In this document: piece after piece, positions 34,901 through 44,168 of the stretch
Numbering within the stretch: the stretch's first letter is position 1
Layout of the letters: each line of letters starts with the position of its first letter
NCBI GenBank assembly: GCA_002785985.1
Contig: NHNU01000005.1
Coordinates: 434,001-498,000 of the forward strand
Direction of reading: 5' to 3'
Origin: Microcyclosporella mali
Taxonomy: Eukaryota; Ascomycota; Dothideomycetes; Mycosphaerellales; Mycosphaerellaceae
Length of the DNA: 64,000 nucleotides
Notes under the pieces: model-generated
Database searches by the model: none
The model's input: the letters and a program-made list of their open reading frames with translations, nothing else
Told to the model about the DNA's origin: nothing
Made by a program: the position numbers and the translations under genes

Positions 34901-35176
34901 GTAGACCCGGGTGCTCATCCTGCATCTCTCATCCCATCCATCTACTGCTGCACAGTTGTGCTCTGCTCTCTCGTGTCCGCAGTTGGCGCCGCTTACCACT
35001 GTATACAAGCCCGGCACAGCTCCTGCCCGCGCGTGGTGACCATCGTCCGACCTCTGTGCCCGATACTGCGTGTTTGCCTCTGCTACGTTTCCTAGACAAT
35101 GACCCGCTGGCGACAGTAACAACAAAAGACAATCGTTAAAGGAATTACACTCGTCGACCGGCCACAACCATCGGTC
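31932..35176. promoter_or_regulatory. 3.2-kb divergent intergenic region
   Basis: No gene could be supported on either strand over 3.2 kb, the longest gap in the window. It separates the start of the Zn2Cys6 factor from that of the SAM-PH gene. Visible structure is limited to short repeats: a GAGTC pentamer run at about 34368-34385 and a GGAAGA run at 34517-34540. Long leaders, upstream ORFs or a noncoding RNA could be present but nothing in the sequence proves one. Confidence 0.5.
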
Positions 35177-37676
35177 ATGTCTCGTGTGATGCAGGCCATC
35201 ACCCCCATTTCGCCTCTGGAGGCGCAAGTAGACATGTTGAAAGGAACGAGGTCATCGGCTTTGTTTGGAGAGATACGACCTGTATCGATGGTCTCAGAAT
35301 CCACCGAGATCTTTGACACTGACTTCGAGGATGAGAGCGATTATGGAGAGCCACCTCAAGGACGCTGGGAATCTGTGAGTTTTGATCGAGGTGAATTGTC
35401 TTGGCACTTGATACTGACCACCGACAAGGACTCGAGGCGGAGAAGCCAGACGACGATATCGTCTTACGATGAAGCACAGACGCCGAGCCCGAGGACAATG
35501 TCTGACCTGCATCAATTCGACTTCCAACTCCGGCCAGTCGAGGGACCAAAGGGACCGCATCTGTTCAGATCTTCTCAATCGTCTGCGGAGTTCGCATTTG
35601 AGTATGCTCTTCAAATGTCCCCGGTACTCTCGGCAAAAGAGCTCCCTTCGCGAGCTGAGACAGCTTTCACTGAAGAGACCGTAACGCCGACCTACCAGCA
35701 GCATAGCTTCTCACTCGCTGATGCACTTGTATACTCGGACGTCCAGGACCCGGAGGCACATATCAGGTCTTGGTCGACCCAACAAGTCATCGATTGGATG
35801 TACGAGACCGGAATTGACGCTTCGGTGATTGAATGTATCGACATTCACGATATTAACGGGAACGTGCTGCTCGATCTTCATTTCGATGATCTCAAGGAGC
35901 TCGATATCGCTTCGTTTGGCAAACGTCACCAACTCTGGAATGCAATCTGCCTTCTTCGAGGTGAGGATGAACGACCCAGCCCTCAGCAAACACCCTTCCA
36001 AGACATCAGTCGTCCTTGTACGACCAACCCAAGAAGGTCGCCAAGCCGAAGTCGTCCAACTGTCGCCGAGGAAGACCAAAGGCCAACGACTCCCGGCGAT
36101 AGCAGGAAGAGACGAGGCCGCAAACCATCAAAAGCGACAGACATCATCACTCCGGCTGAGTCTGTGTCCATCGTGGCCATCGAACAGCTGATCCCAAAGC
36201 CGCACAAATGTGCCAAGGGAGACCGCTGCGCGAAGTGGAGGAAGCAGCAAAGAGAACTTGAACAGCTTCACAGTGACCATGGTATTGGTCGGTTCCCAAT
36301 CAGTCCCACGAAAGGAGGTCGCATCTTCATTGCTGGTGATCCGGGCAACGCCACCACCGCGGACAACATCATTCCGAATGTGCACAAGCCTTTGGAGATT
36401 CAACTGGACGATCCTAATCGACCGATCTCCCAAGCAGAGCCTTCAGCTGTAGCCTCATCAGACCTCCTTGGGCCAGGCCAACTGCCTGACTTTGCTCTCC
36501 ATGAAGACGCGCTCTGTCAGCTTGGAGCACGCGATCCACAAGACAATGTCAAGCAATTCCTCAACTTCCAGCACCTACAATCACCCGTCGATGAGCAGAG
36601 CCCACCAGCTCCAGATTTTGAGATGTTTCCATCGAGCTCAGTCTCGCCATTTCCCGCCCAATACCAAATGCCTGAGCCCCGTGATCAATTCAGGTCGCTG
36701 CCAAGGTTGGAAATACCACGATCTGCCAGTGCTGCTCCTCAGTTCAACAATACCATGCGGTCGCCAATGACGGCTTGTCGCAGCGCTACTGCTTCACCAG
36801 GCGGGAACACTATCTACCGTCTGAATACGCCTGCTTCTGAGATCGATGTTCCTGTCACTGCAATCCCCATGAACCCCATCGCTCGAGACGCATCGCAGTC
36901 AGTACCTCCCAACATGCAGTTTCGCAATCAGAACCAGCAACCTCCACGCTCTCAGTCCCGAGTAGACTGGCGACGACCATCGATGCAGCTTGCTCCACTC
37001 AAGGAGGGCGAAGTGCTCTCTGCCGGCTCCGGCAGCAAGCGACCATCTCTCAGCTCGACGAGCTCTGCCCCCACCGGCCTCAGTCGAGCTAGCTCTGTGC
37101 GAGACCCAGCACATCACTCACCTCAGACCCAGCACTTCGGCTACGGCGAAGACTGTACGCACTCCGGATGGATGCGGAAGCGCAAGACCAAGATGCTTCG
37201 TCACGATTGGCAGGATGCTCACTTCCGCCTCAAGGGCACCCAGCTCACACAGCACGCCAACGCACGTCTATCTTCCGCCGCGATGGACACCATCAACGTT
37301 GACGAGTACACGGTCATGTGTTCATCTGTGGCATCAGGCAACAAACTCTCCGCGGCCATGAAAGCTTTCAGCATCAAGTCCGATGCCCAGAAGAAGAAGG
37401 ACGCTCAGGCCGACCCCACAGCTTTTGCCTTCCAGCTCGTGCCAGAGAGACCTGGTGAGGAGAGGAAGAAGGTGATCGCCAACGGCAAAACCCACCACTT
37501 TGCAGTGAAGACAAAGGATGAGAGGATCGACTGGTAAGGTCGCCCCCACCCCAGCATTAGTAGACCTGCTTTCGAATACTGACCAATCATATAGGATGCG
37601 AGAAATGATGCTCGCCAAGGCCCTGCAGCAGAAAGGCAAAGGCTACGAAGTCGAGGTCAACGGCGTGCAGGCGTGA
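35177..37676 (+). CDS. SAM- and PH-domain protein (polarity scaffold-like)
   Basis: Proposed exons 35177-35374, 35429-37533 and 37595-37676, giving 794 aa. The first intron (54 nt, GTGAGT donor, tactgacc branch region, ACAAG end) has no stop and a length divisible by three, so the frame stays open if it is retained (812 aa). The last intron (61 nt) is needed to add the tail MREMMLAKALQQKGKGYEV after ERIDW. A SAM domain lies at about residues 180-245 (WSTQQVIDWMYETGID .. IDIHDINGNVLLDL), a basic disordered middle follows, and the C-terminus has a PH domain (about 640-785, SGWMRKRKTKMLRHDWQDAH .. FAVKTKDERIDW). SAM plus PH recalls Boi1/2 and Pob1, which link the exocyst, formin and Cdc42 at growth sites, but no SH3 domain is seen. 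The role is inferred. Confidence 0.85.
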
Positions 37677-38609
37677 GCTGTCCTCGCCGGCAGCTTGCAC
37701 ACTATGCTACCATCGCCTCCTCTTTAGCAACTCCCTTTGCTTATGAGCGTTGCGCTTCAGCGCTGGAGTTTACATCTTTTATCTATGCGGACACGATCAC
37801 ACTTTCCTCAGCAGTACTTATTAATCAGCCTTTTCTAACAAATATACCCAACTCTCTCCCAGCACAAAGATTTTACGACATTACGAACGAGGATGCGACA
37901 AAGGAGAGAAAGCGAAAAAGACATTTAGGGACAAAAAGAAAAAAGAAATCGTCTCGACGGCCTCGCAGCCACAAAAATCAAAAATAACAAATTTCGGCGA
38001 GAATTTAAAAGGTCGTCCTTGTTCTGGAGGGAACTTACTTGGTCGCGCCACAATGGAACGTATGAGAGTAACCCTCACCTCGATGGGATGGCTCGTGGAA
38101 ATGCAGATGTGATGGCGAGAGGCAGTGACAGATCGTTGGGCTGGTAGTAGGTAGAGATCTTAGGTAGTGAACAAATTGGCAATGCCTTAAACAGAGATGC
38201 TTCGCACCCGAGCTCCTTTGGTCGTGTTCTGTGACGACTTGTTCTGCATCTACTCCGTTGATCTTCGTAAGCGCGCAAATTCGTGTCGTTTAGGGATCGT
38301 CGAGGTCGTAGTGGCGATGCTGATGCAATGCAACGCAGTGATACAGCAGCATCGGGCTTCGCCACCTCTCCAGTGTTGGAAGTAAGCGCCCGTGCTGGGG
38401 ATCGACACTTCAGACGTCACTGGTCTCGAGGAAGTGATGGTCCTGAAGTTCGGCGGCTAGCACTGTGTGGCAGTCTTCGAAAGGTCGGTGATATGGCGAC
38501 AAATGACATATGCGACAAGGTGGTGGTGGTGGTGCTGCGACAAATTAAGCTTCCACTGACGAGGCGGTCTGAATCAAAGGCCAGCTCGTGGTCCGCCACA
38601 GGCGCTTGT
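37677..38609. other. Intergenic between convergent genes
   Basis: 933 bp. The first 350 bases are A/T-richer than the surroundings with several a-rich tracts (37905-37990), fitting the 3' UTR of the SAM-PH gene. No gene is seen. Confidence 0.6.
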
Positions 38610-39437
38610 CTAGAACGCGATCTTCCTCTTCCTGCCAGTATACTTCGACGTAGCTTTCACGACCTTGCCTTTGGCTTCCATCTGACCCTTCTTGCGTAGA
38701 ATCCAGGCTTTGCTTCCCTTCTTCTTCTCGAGTTCTTTCCCCCGCTTCCGCTCCTTCCGCCGTGCATCGTAGACATCGACGCCATCCATGCCATTGACCG
38801 CGCCCGTCACATCGCCACCGCCTACCGTAAGCACCAAGTACACTTTGACATTCTTCGTTTCCGGATCGTCTTCCAGAATACCAGCACCGAAACCAGCCTT
38901 GATCGCCGCATTAGAAATCATGCTCCGTTGTTGCGAGTTTTTGGGGTAGAATTGACACACGGCCTTGCCGCCACGCCTCAGACTCGCATAGAGTCCGTCA
39001 AAGAATCTCTTGAGTCGTCCCTCGGGCGAGACATCTGCGGTTTCCGCATTGCAAAGCCACTGTATGGCAGAAATGGAAATCGCGGCGTCGAAGGTTCCTG
39101 CACGGAAGGGAATCCCCTGGCCTATGTCGGCGAGTAACATGTCGCCTTCTGTGTCGCGCTCGAGCGCTTGCGCAAGCATGGACGAGGAAATGTCCATGCC
39201 TATCCAGGTGTGCGGGCCGCCTTCGTCTTCGGGAACGTTTGAGAGAATCTCGCCTGAAAGACCAGAGCCACAGCCGACGTCCAGTATGAAGGATGGTTCT
39301 TGCAGGTCTAATAATTCGAGTGCGCGATTCGTCATGTCTGCTTGGATGTTCTTTATCCGGGAAGATGTTGTGTATTTGCGTGATTCGGAGTCATTGTAGA
39401 AGAGGTCTGGTGGGAGTATGTCCTCTGGGCGGGACAT
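38610..39437 (-). CDS. BUD23: 18S rRNA (guanine-N7)-methyltransferase Bud23
   Basis: Single exon, 275 aa, full length. It begins MSRPEDILPPDLFYNDSESR as in other Bud23 proteins, has the S-adenosylmethionine motif I ILDVGCGSGLSGEIL (about residues 51-65), an acidic loop WIGMDISSSMLAQA, and SISAIQWLCNAE, and ends in a Lys/Arg-rich tail (KERKRGKELEKKKGSKAW .. YTGRKRKIAF) carrying the WBS methyltransferase C-terminal domain. With Trm112 as partner it methylates G1575 (yeast numbering) of 18S rRNA during late 40S assembly in nucleus and nucleolus. It shares a short 362-bp promoter region with the divergent SVP26 gene. Confidence 0.96.
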   Translation of the reverse strand: MSRPEDILPPDLFYNDSESRKYTTSSRIKNIQADMTNRALELLDLQEPSFILDVGCGSGLSGEILSNVPEDEGGPHTWIGMDISSSMLAQALERDTEGDMLLADIGQGIPFRAGTFDAAISISAIQWLCNAETADVSPEGRLKRFFDGLYASLRRGGKAVCQFYPKNSQQRSMISNAAIKAGFGAGILEDDPETKNVKVYLVLTVGGGDVTGAVNGMDGVDVYDARRKERKRGKELEKKKGSKAWILRKKGQMEAKGKVVKATSKYTGRKRKIAF

Positions 39438-39799
39438 GGTGGCGTTTGTGCGAGATCCTGGTGGCTGTCGATGTGTACTGTTGAGTCGAGCAATATGTCG
39501 CTATCTGACCAGTGTAGCGCGAATCCGGATGTCGAGATGTCGTTGTCGGAGTGTTGGTTGATTCTGAAGAACAGTGCTTCGCACATGTCAAAAATGTCGA
39601 CCAGAACCTAGACGCTAGCAAATAAGGTTCGGTACGCGGAAACCCTGCAGATCTGGAGAGCCGCTTTAACGGCATCTCTCCTGCAAGGTGAATGAACAGC
39701 TGTCTGGATGCAGCACTGATACCATCAGCCATATACCTAGACAAACATAAGATACTGGCCCAATCCTATGAAGACGTCGACCTACTCAGTTGCGACACT
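39438..39799. promoter_or_regulatory. Short bidirectional promoter, BUD23 / SVP26
   Basis: Only 362 bp between the divergent start codons, so both housekeeping genes must share control sequence here. No TATA box is evident. Confidence 0.55.
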
Positions 39800-40603
39800 A
39801 TGTGGATCCTACCACTCCTCGTACGTCCATGAACTTCAGTCCGATTGAACCTTCACTCACTCGCGTGACCGCAGGGTTATCTCGGCCTGCTGCTTGGCTT
39901 CCTCTTCCTCACCCTAGCCATAGCCTCAGGGCTCTATTACCTCTCCGAGCTCGTCGAAGAGCACACTGTCATCGCAAAGAAAGTCCTCACACGCATCATC
40001 TACGGCACCATCGCCGTGCAACTCCTACTAGCGACCGTCGATCGATTTCCCTTCCTCCTCTCCGCCTTCAGCATCGGCTCGCATGTCATATACTCCCTCA
40101 ACCTCCGTCACTTTCCCGTAGTCAAACTCACCGATCCTATATTCCTGCTCAGCTGCGGTCTCGTGCTGGCAAATCACTTCCTCTGGTTCCGACACTTCAG
40201 TGCGCCTCCGACACGCGCAGGGAACCTGAAGTACAGCTACTACGAACAAGCCGAAGTGCCGACGTTCACAGAAGTCGCCAGCTTCTTCGGCCTCAACGTT
40301 TGGATGGTGCCCTTTGCGCTGTTCGTGAGCTTGAGTGCGGGAGAAAATGTGCTGCCTAGCATGGGCAGCGAATATGCGACGGGAGCAGGAAGCAGTTTCA
40401 TATCACCAGGACAGACGCCGAGTCAGTCATCGTCTGGCATCATGGATGGACCGGGGAGTATGGGCGGGGTAAGAACACGGCACAAGAGAAGTAACACGCA
40501 GACGGGCATGGCCAAGGCAGCGGTCAATAGCGTAAGGGAATGGGCGGCCGAGAGCGGAGAGCTTTTAGGCCTGTTCAAGGGTGACAAGACAAGACCTTTA
40601 TGA
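39800..40603 (+). CDS. SVP26: Svp26/Tex261 family ER-Golgi cargo receptor
   Basis: Two exons, 39800-39820 and 39875-40603; the first exon has only seven codons (MWILPLL), then a 54-nt intron (GTACGT..CCGCAG). The protein has 249 aa with four or so hydrophobic helices: GYLGLLLGFLFLTLAIASG, the segment IIYGTIAVQLLLATV, FPFLLSAFSIGSHVIYSL, and IFLLSCGLVLANHFLWF. Family marks are SGLYYLSELVEEHT, the WFRHFS block and PTFTEVASFFGLNVWMVPF. Svp26 packs membrane cargo such as mannosyltransferases into COPII vesicles. The tail (about 195-249) is polar, with a GMAKAAVNSVREWA helix. A tiny first exon makes the start easy to miss; the TEX261 N-terminus fits well. Confidence 0.93.
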
Positions 40604-40917
40604 AGGCGATCTACAGGAGCGACAGAAACGACTGCAATGAAATATATTCAACGTTGTGACGAAACGCATTGCGTACCTTTCGATGAGTATATACAAACAC
40701 TTCCATGAGAACGCGCACATACATGCCAGTCGATGATAGACAGCCAGATCGCAACTTGAAGATGCGCCGGCTCGCTCAAGATCTCCATTGTCAAGATCAC
40801 TGAGCATCAGATTTCTTCAAAGCCGAAAGCAATACCCTCGCCAGGCATACCAGCGAAGATGGGCCAGCCTCTACTGACCTTGCATCAAAATTCTCCCTCC
40901 TGGATTCAAGCGAATGC
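40604..40917. other. Short intergenic region between convergent genes
   Basis: 314 bp that must hold the 3' ends of SVP26 and the repeat peptide precursor. Nothing else is seen. Confidence 0.6.
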
Positions 40918-42897
40918 TTAAAGCTTAGCAACAGCTGCCTCGAGCTCTTGCTCGAGCTCATCAAGGGCACGCTTGGCAATCGAGCATTCTCCGTGCTCGT
41001 CGTAACAGGCGTCGCGCTCCTCGTGTGCCTCCTGTTTGTCGGCAGCGGCAGCCTCGATCCAGCGGCGGGTGGCGAAGGTGCAATCGTTGGTAGCGCAGAA
41101 AGCGGCGCGGGCCTGGAGATCGGTGGTAGCGGCAGCCTCGTCGGCCTCACGCTTGATGGCCTTGACACGCTTGTGAGCCTCACGGAGAGCAAAGCACTCA
41201 CCGCCTTCAGCTTCGCATCCACGCTTGAGAGCTTGGCTAATAGCGACCATCTCGGGCTCAGCACCACGCTTGCAGGACTGGCCGAGCACACCGCAGTGGC
41301 CAACGTATCCAAAGTACCTGCGCTTCGCCTCTGCGGAAGGCTGGGTCTCAGCATCTCGCTTGCAGGACTGGCCGAGCACACCGCAGTAGCCGACGTATCC
41401 AAAGTATCGGCGTGCAGGCTCTGCGGAAGCTTCGGCCTCAGCATCACGCTTGCAAGACTCGCCGAGGACACCACAGCGTCCAACGTATCCAAAGTAGCGA
41501 CGGCCGGCTTCAGCGTCAGCCTCAGTAATGGCATCACGCTTGCAGGACTGGCCGAGGACACCACAGTACCCAACGTATCCGAAGTAGCGACGAGCCGCCT
41601 CAGACATAGGCTCAGCATCGGCAAGAGGAGCAGCATCGCGCTTGCAAGACCCTCCAAGCACACCGCAGTGGCCGACATAGCCAAAGTAGCGGCGCTTGGC
41701 CTCAGCGTCGGCGACAGCATCACGCTTGGACTTGATGCAAGGCTCGCCTGGAACACCACAGAAACCAAGTTGGTCGTCGGTCTGCGCGGCGATGTCAGCC
41801 TCAGCCTCAGCAGAGCGCTTGCAAGATTGGCCGAGAACACCGCAGTATCCAACGTATCCGAAGTATCTCCGTGCAGCCTCAGCATCTGCCTCAGTAACGG
41901 CTTCGGCATCACGCTTGCAGGATTGGCCGAGAACACCGCAGTAGCCAACGTAGCCAAAGTACCTGCGCGCTGCCTCAGGAGAGGCCTCGCGCTTGGACGG
42001 CGGTGAGAAGTGGTTAAAGGCAGCCTCAGCGTCAGCATCGGCGGCAGCATCGCGCTTGCAGGACTCGCCAAGAACACCACAACGCCCGACGTAGCCGAAG
42101 TAGCGTCGACCAGCTTCAGCAAGAGCGGAAGCATCACGCTTGAGGTTCTCCCCACGAACACCTGCGCTCTCTCCATCTTGGCCGATATACGAGGCCTCAC
42201 GGGCGGCAACGCCGTAGTAGGCACCCTCGGCGATTTCGCCTACGTCCAAGATGGAGCGGCGGGCGATATCGCAAGGCTGGCCAGGAGCACCACAAACGCC
42301 GGCAGTATTGGCATCGGCGCTGGCGAAGGCGTCCGCAATGGCGAGAGCGGAACGCTTGGCGCGAGAGCAGGCCTCACCGGGGAGACCACAGTACCCAGCG
42401 GCACCAGCATCGGCAGAGCGCTTGCAGGACTCGCCGAGTACACCGCAGCGACCGACGTAGCCAAAGTATCTGCGCTTGGCATCGGCCGTAGCCAAAGCAT
42501 CGGCCTTAGCAACGGCGACGGGAGTGGCATCACGTTTGCAAGATTGACCAAGGACACCGCAGTATCCGACGTATCCGAAGTAGCGGCGTCCGGCATCTGC
42601 ATCTGCATCTGCAACAGGGGCAGGGGCAGCATCGCGTTTGCAAGATTGACCAAGGACACCGCAGTAACCGACGTATCCAAAGTAGCGGCGTTTGGCATCG
42701 GCGGCAGCAGCAGCGTTGGCTTCAGCGACAGGGGCCGGAAGCGCGTCACGCTTGCAAGACTGGCCTAGGACACCACAGTATCCGACATAGCCGTAGTAGC
42801 GACGGGCAGCATCTGCATCAGCCTTTGGCTCAGCAACCGCGGCGGCATTGGCGAAAGCCGCGGTGAAGAGCATGATGCTCGCAATGGTGAGCTTCAT
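40918..42897 (-). CDS. Multi-copy Kex2-processed peptide precursor, probable alpha-type mating pheromone
   Basis: Single exon, 659 aa. Residues 1-18 are a signal peptide (MKLTIASIMLFTAAFANA). The chain then repeats a peptide of the form YFGYVGYCGVLGQSC, each copy preceded by a dibasic RR and followed by KR, with Ala/Asp/Glu-rich spacers (DA and EA dipeptides, the kind trimmed by a Ste13-type peptidase). I count 12 near-identical copies: seven YCGVLGQSC, three RCGVLGESC, one HCGVLGGSC and one HCGVLGQSC. Three more are divergent: YCGLPGEAC (169-177), VCGAPGQPC (201-209) and FCGVPGEPC (379-387). The last ~115 residues hold degenerate Cys pairs (CEAEGGEC, CYDEHGEC). The C-x3-G-Q/E-x-C core with six residues between cysteines matches Sordariomycete and Leotiomycete alpha-pheromones (usually WC..GQ.C), which act on the Ste2-type receptor. 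Trp is missing and the Tyr-rich lead is longer than usual. A Kex2-processed cyclic peptide (RiPP) is the main alternative, though no UstYa-like gene is nearby. Confidence 0.85.
   Translation of the reverse strand: MKLTIASIMLFTAAFANAAAVAEPKADADAARRYYGYVGYCGVLGQSCKRDALPAPVAEANAAAAADAKRRYFGYVGYCGVLGQSCKRDAAPAPVADADADAGRRYFGYVGYCGVLGQSCKRDATPVAVAKADALATADAKRRYFGYVGRCGVLGESCKRSADAGAAGYCGLPGEACSRAKRSALAIADAFASADANTAGVCGAPGQPCDIARRSILDVGEIAEGAYYGVAAREASYIGQDGESAGVRGENLKRDASALAEAGRRYFGYVGRCGVLGESCKRDAAADADAEAAFNHFSPPSKREASPEAARRYFGYVGYCGVLGQSCKRDAEAVTEADAEAARRYFGYVGYCGVLGQSCKRSAEAEADIAAQTDDQLGFCGVPGEPCIKSKRDAVADAEAKRRYFGYVGHCGVLGGSCKRDAAPLADAEPMSEAARRYFGYVGYCGVLGQSCKRDAITEADAEAGRRYFGYVGRCGVLGESCKRDAEAEASAEPARRYFGYVGYCGVLGQSCKRDAETQPSAEAKRRYFGYVGHCGVLGQSCKRGAEPEMVAISQALKRGCEAEGGECFALREAHKRVKAIKREADEAAATTDLQARAAFCATNDCTFATRRWIEAAAADKQEAHEERDACYDEHGECSIAKRALDELEQELEAAVAKL
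41266..42798 (-). repeat. Coding repeat array of the peptide precursor (15 units)
   Basis: About 1.53 kb of irregularly spaced units of roughly 51 nt core plus spacers of 15-160 nt. The amino-acid cores are nearly constant, while the DNA differs between copies at third positions (for example the GYVG codons), so the array is not a fresh tandem duplication. Repetition keeps long frames open on the opposite strand and in another frame of the same strand. Confidence 0.93.
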
Positions 42898-43106
42898 GTT
42901 GTTGGTTGACCTCTTTAGGTGTTGTTGTGGTGGTGGTTGGTCGAAGGGGAATAGGTTGAGGTTTTGTCGCTTGTAATTGTTGAAGAACGAGTGTGGAACG
43001 TCGTAGCCTTATGATGGGTTCGATCGTATTGGCGTGCGGATCGGTATCAAAGAGCGACTCAGGGGTGAGGAGGAAAGCGATCTGAAAACGGCCAAAGTAT
43101 AAGAGA

Positions 43107-43112
43107 TATATA
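43107..43112 (-). promoter_or_regulatory. Candidate TATA box of peptide precursor gene
   Basis: TATATA in the context GGCTATATATCTCTTATAC on the minus strand, 210 nt upstream of the start codon. Distance would imply a 5' leader of about 150-180 nt. Confidence 0.4.
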
Positions 43113-43542
43113 GCCAACTCTGGAGAGGTAGAACGGGAGGGCAGTCTCAATAGGTACTTCAATAGCGGCTGCAATAAAGGGAGATTCGCCTCAAGCAAAA
43201 TGAAAAGACCCAATAAGCATCAGGCGACCAGCTCAATAAGCAGAGAGAGAAAGATTATTGCAGGGGGTGGCGTGGTGAGCCGACAATGGAGGAAAGTGGA
43301 TCGTACTCGGACCCGATGCTGGTAGCAAAGGCCAGGCAGCGTGAAGGGCATACCATTTTCTGTCAGATATCAGGTTGCGCCATCGGAATTTACAGTGTCA
43401 GGTTGTTCCACGGCCGTTCAAGCATTTGAACGACCGTCTCCACCTGGAGCATGGTGACATTCGATCACAAATTCATGGCTATTTGGTTGGCGGCAGTCCT
43501 CATGCACCTCGTGGCTGGCGGGCGTCCAAAGGTGAATGAACT

Positions 43543-43549
43543 TGTTTCA
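43543..43549 (-). promoter_or_regulatory. TGAAACA, candidate Ste12-type pheromone response element
   Basis: One exact match to the yeast Ste12 site about 646 nt upstream of the precursor ATG. A single 7-mer is expected by chance every 8 kb per strand, so weight is low; the gene context raises interest. Confidence 0.25.
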
Positions 43550-44168
43550 GATCCAGCTTAGATGCCTATTCGCTACACGGCATTGATGAAAGAGTAGCTG
43601 TCCCGAAGAGGTGTTCAATAAGAACTGAAGTTGAAAATGGCCAGATGTGGTTAGCGCCGGGTTGGCATGTGAAGTCGCGTGTGATGCTCTTTCAATATGC
43701 TCGTATGGCTCGCAACCGTGTCTCGGTCCTGAATAGTGTTCGGAAACGCAGGCCAATGCAGGCCATGTAATTTGTCCTCGCATGCAGTGCGATATTGTAC
43801 TCGCCATGTCATCTATCCACAGGTCTCTCCCAGGTTTGTAAACGCGGACGCTGAGGATGCTCGACAAGCCTGCCGAATTGATACTACTGGCACTGCGGTG
43901 GCCATATCGGCCGCTGTAACCTTGTGCGCGTCGGACTGTTGTTGGACGACAAGACGACAAGGAGGAAGAGGAAGATGAGGAGGTGAAGTCGTGTGGTACA
44001 GTCGCACGGCAGCAGATATCGGCAGCGGGCGGGAAACAGCCCTAGCGCCGACAGCGGCTCCAGCCAGAGCTTTCACTTTCCATACCATCACCAAACTGCT
44101 TGATCTTCGCTACACATCCGCCGCACCGTTCGCTATTTCACTCGTCCGCCGTCCTCTCCTCTCGCACC

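Larger units (their letters stand above)
42898..44168. promoter_or_regulatory. Divergent promoter region, peptide precursor / IDH1
   Basis: 1.27 kb between divergent starts. On the minus strand a TATATA box lies at 43107-43112, about 210 nt before the precursor ATG. A single TGAAACA, the Ste12-type pheromone response sequence, is on the minus strand at 43543-43549. No gene is supported in between. Confidence 0.5.

Noticed and set aside
40948..42006. Long plus-strand frame (352 codons) and a second one at 42010-42768 opposite the peptide precursor, plus a 475-codon frame at 40797-42224 in another minus frame
   Set aside because: They are open only because the repeats keep the same codons out of stop in each unit; they are Ala/Ser/Leu-biased and have no signal or domain, while the chosen frame has a signal peptide and conserved units.
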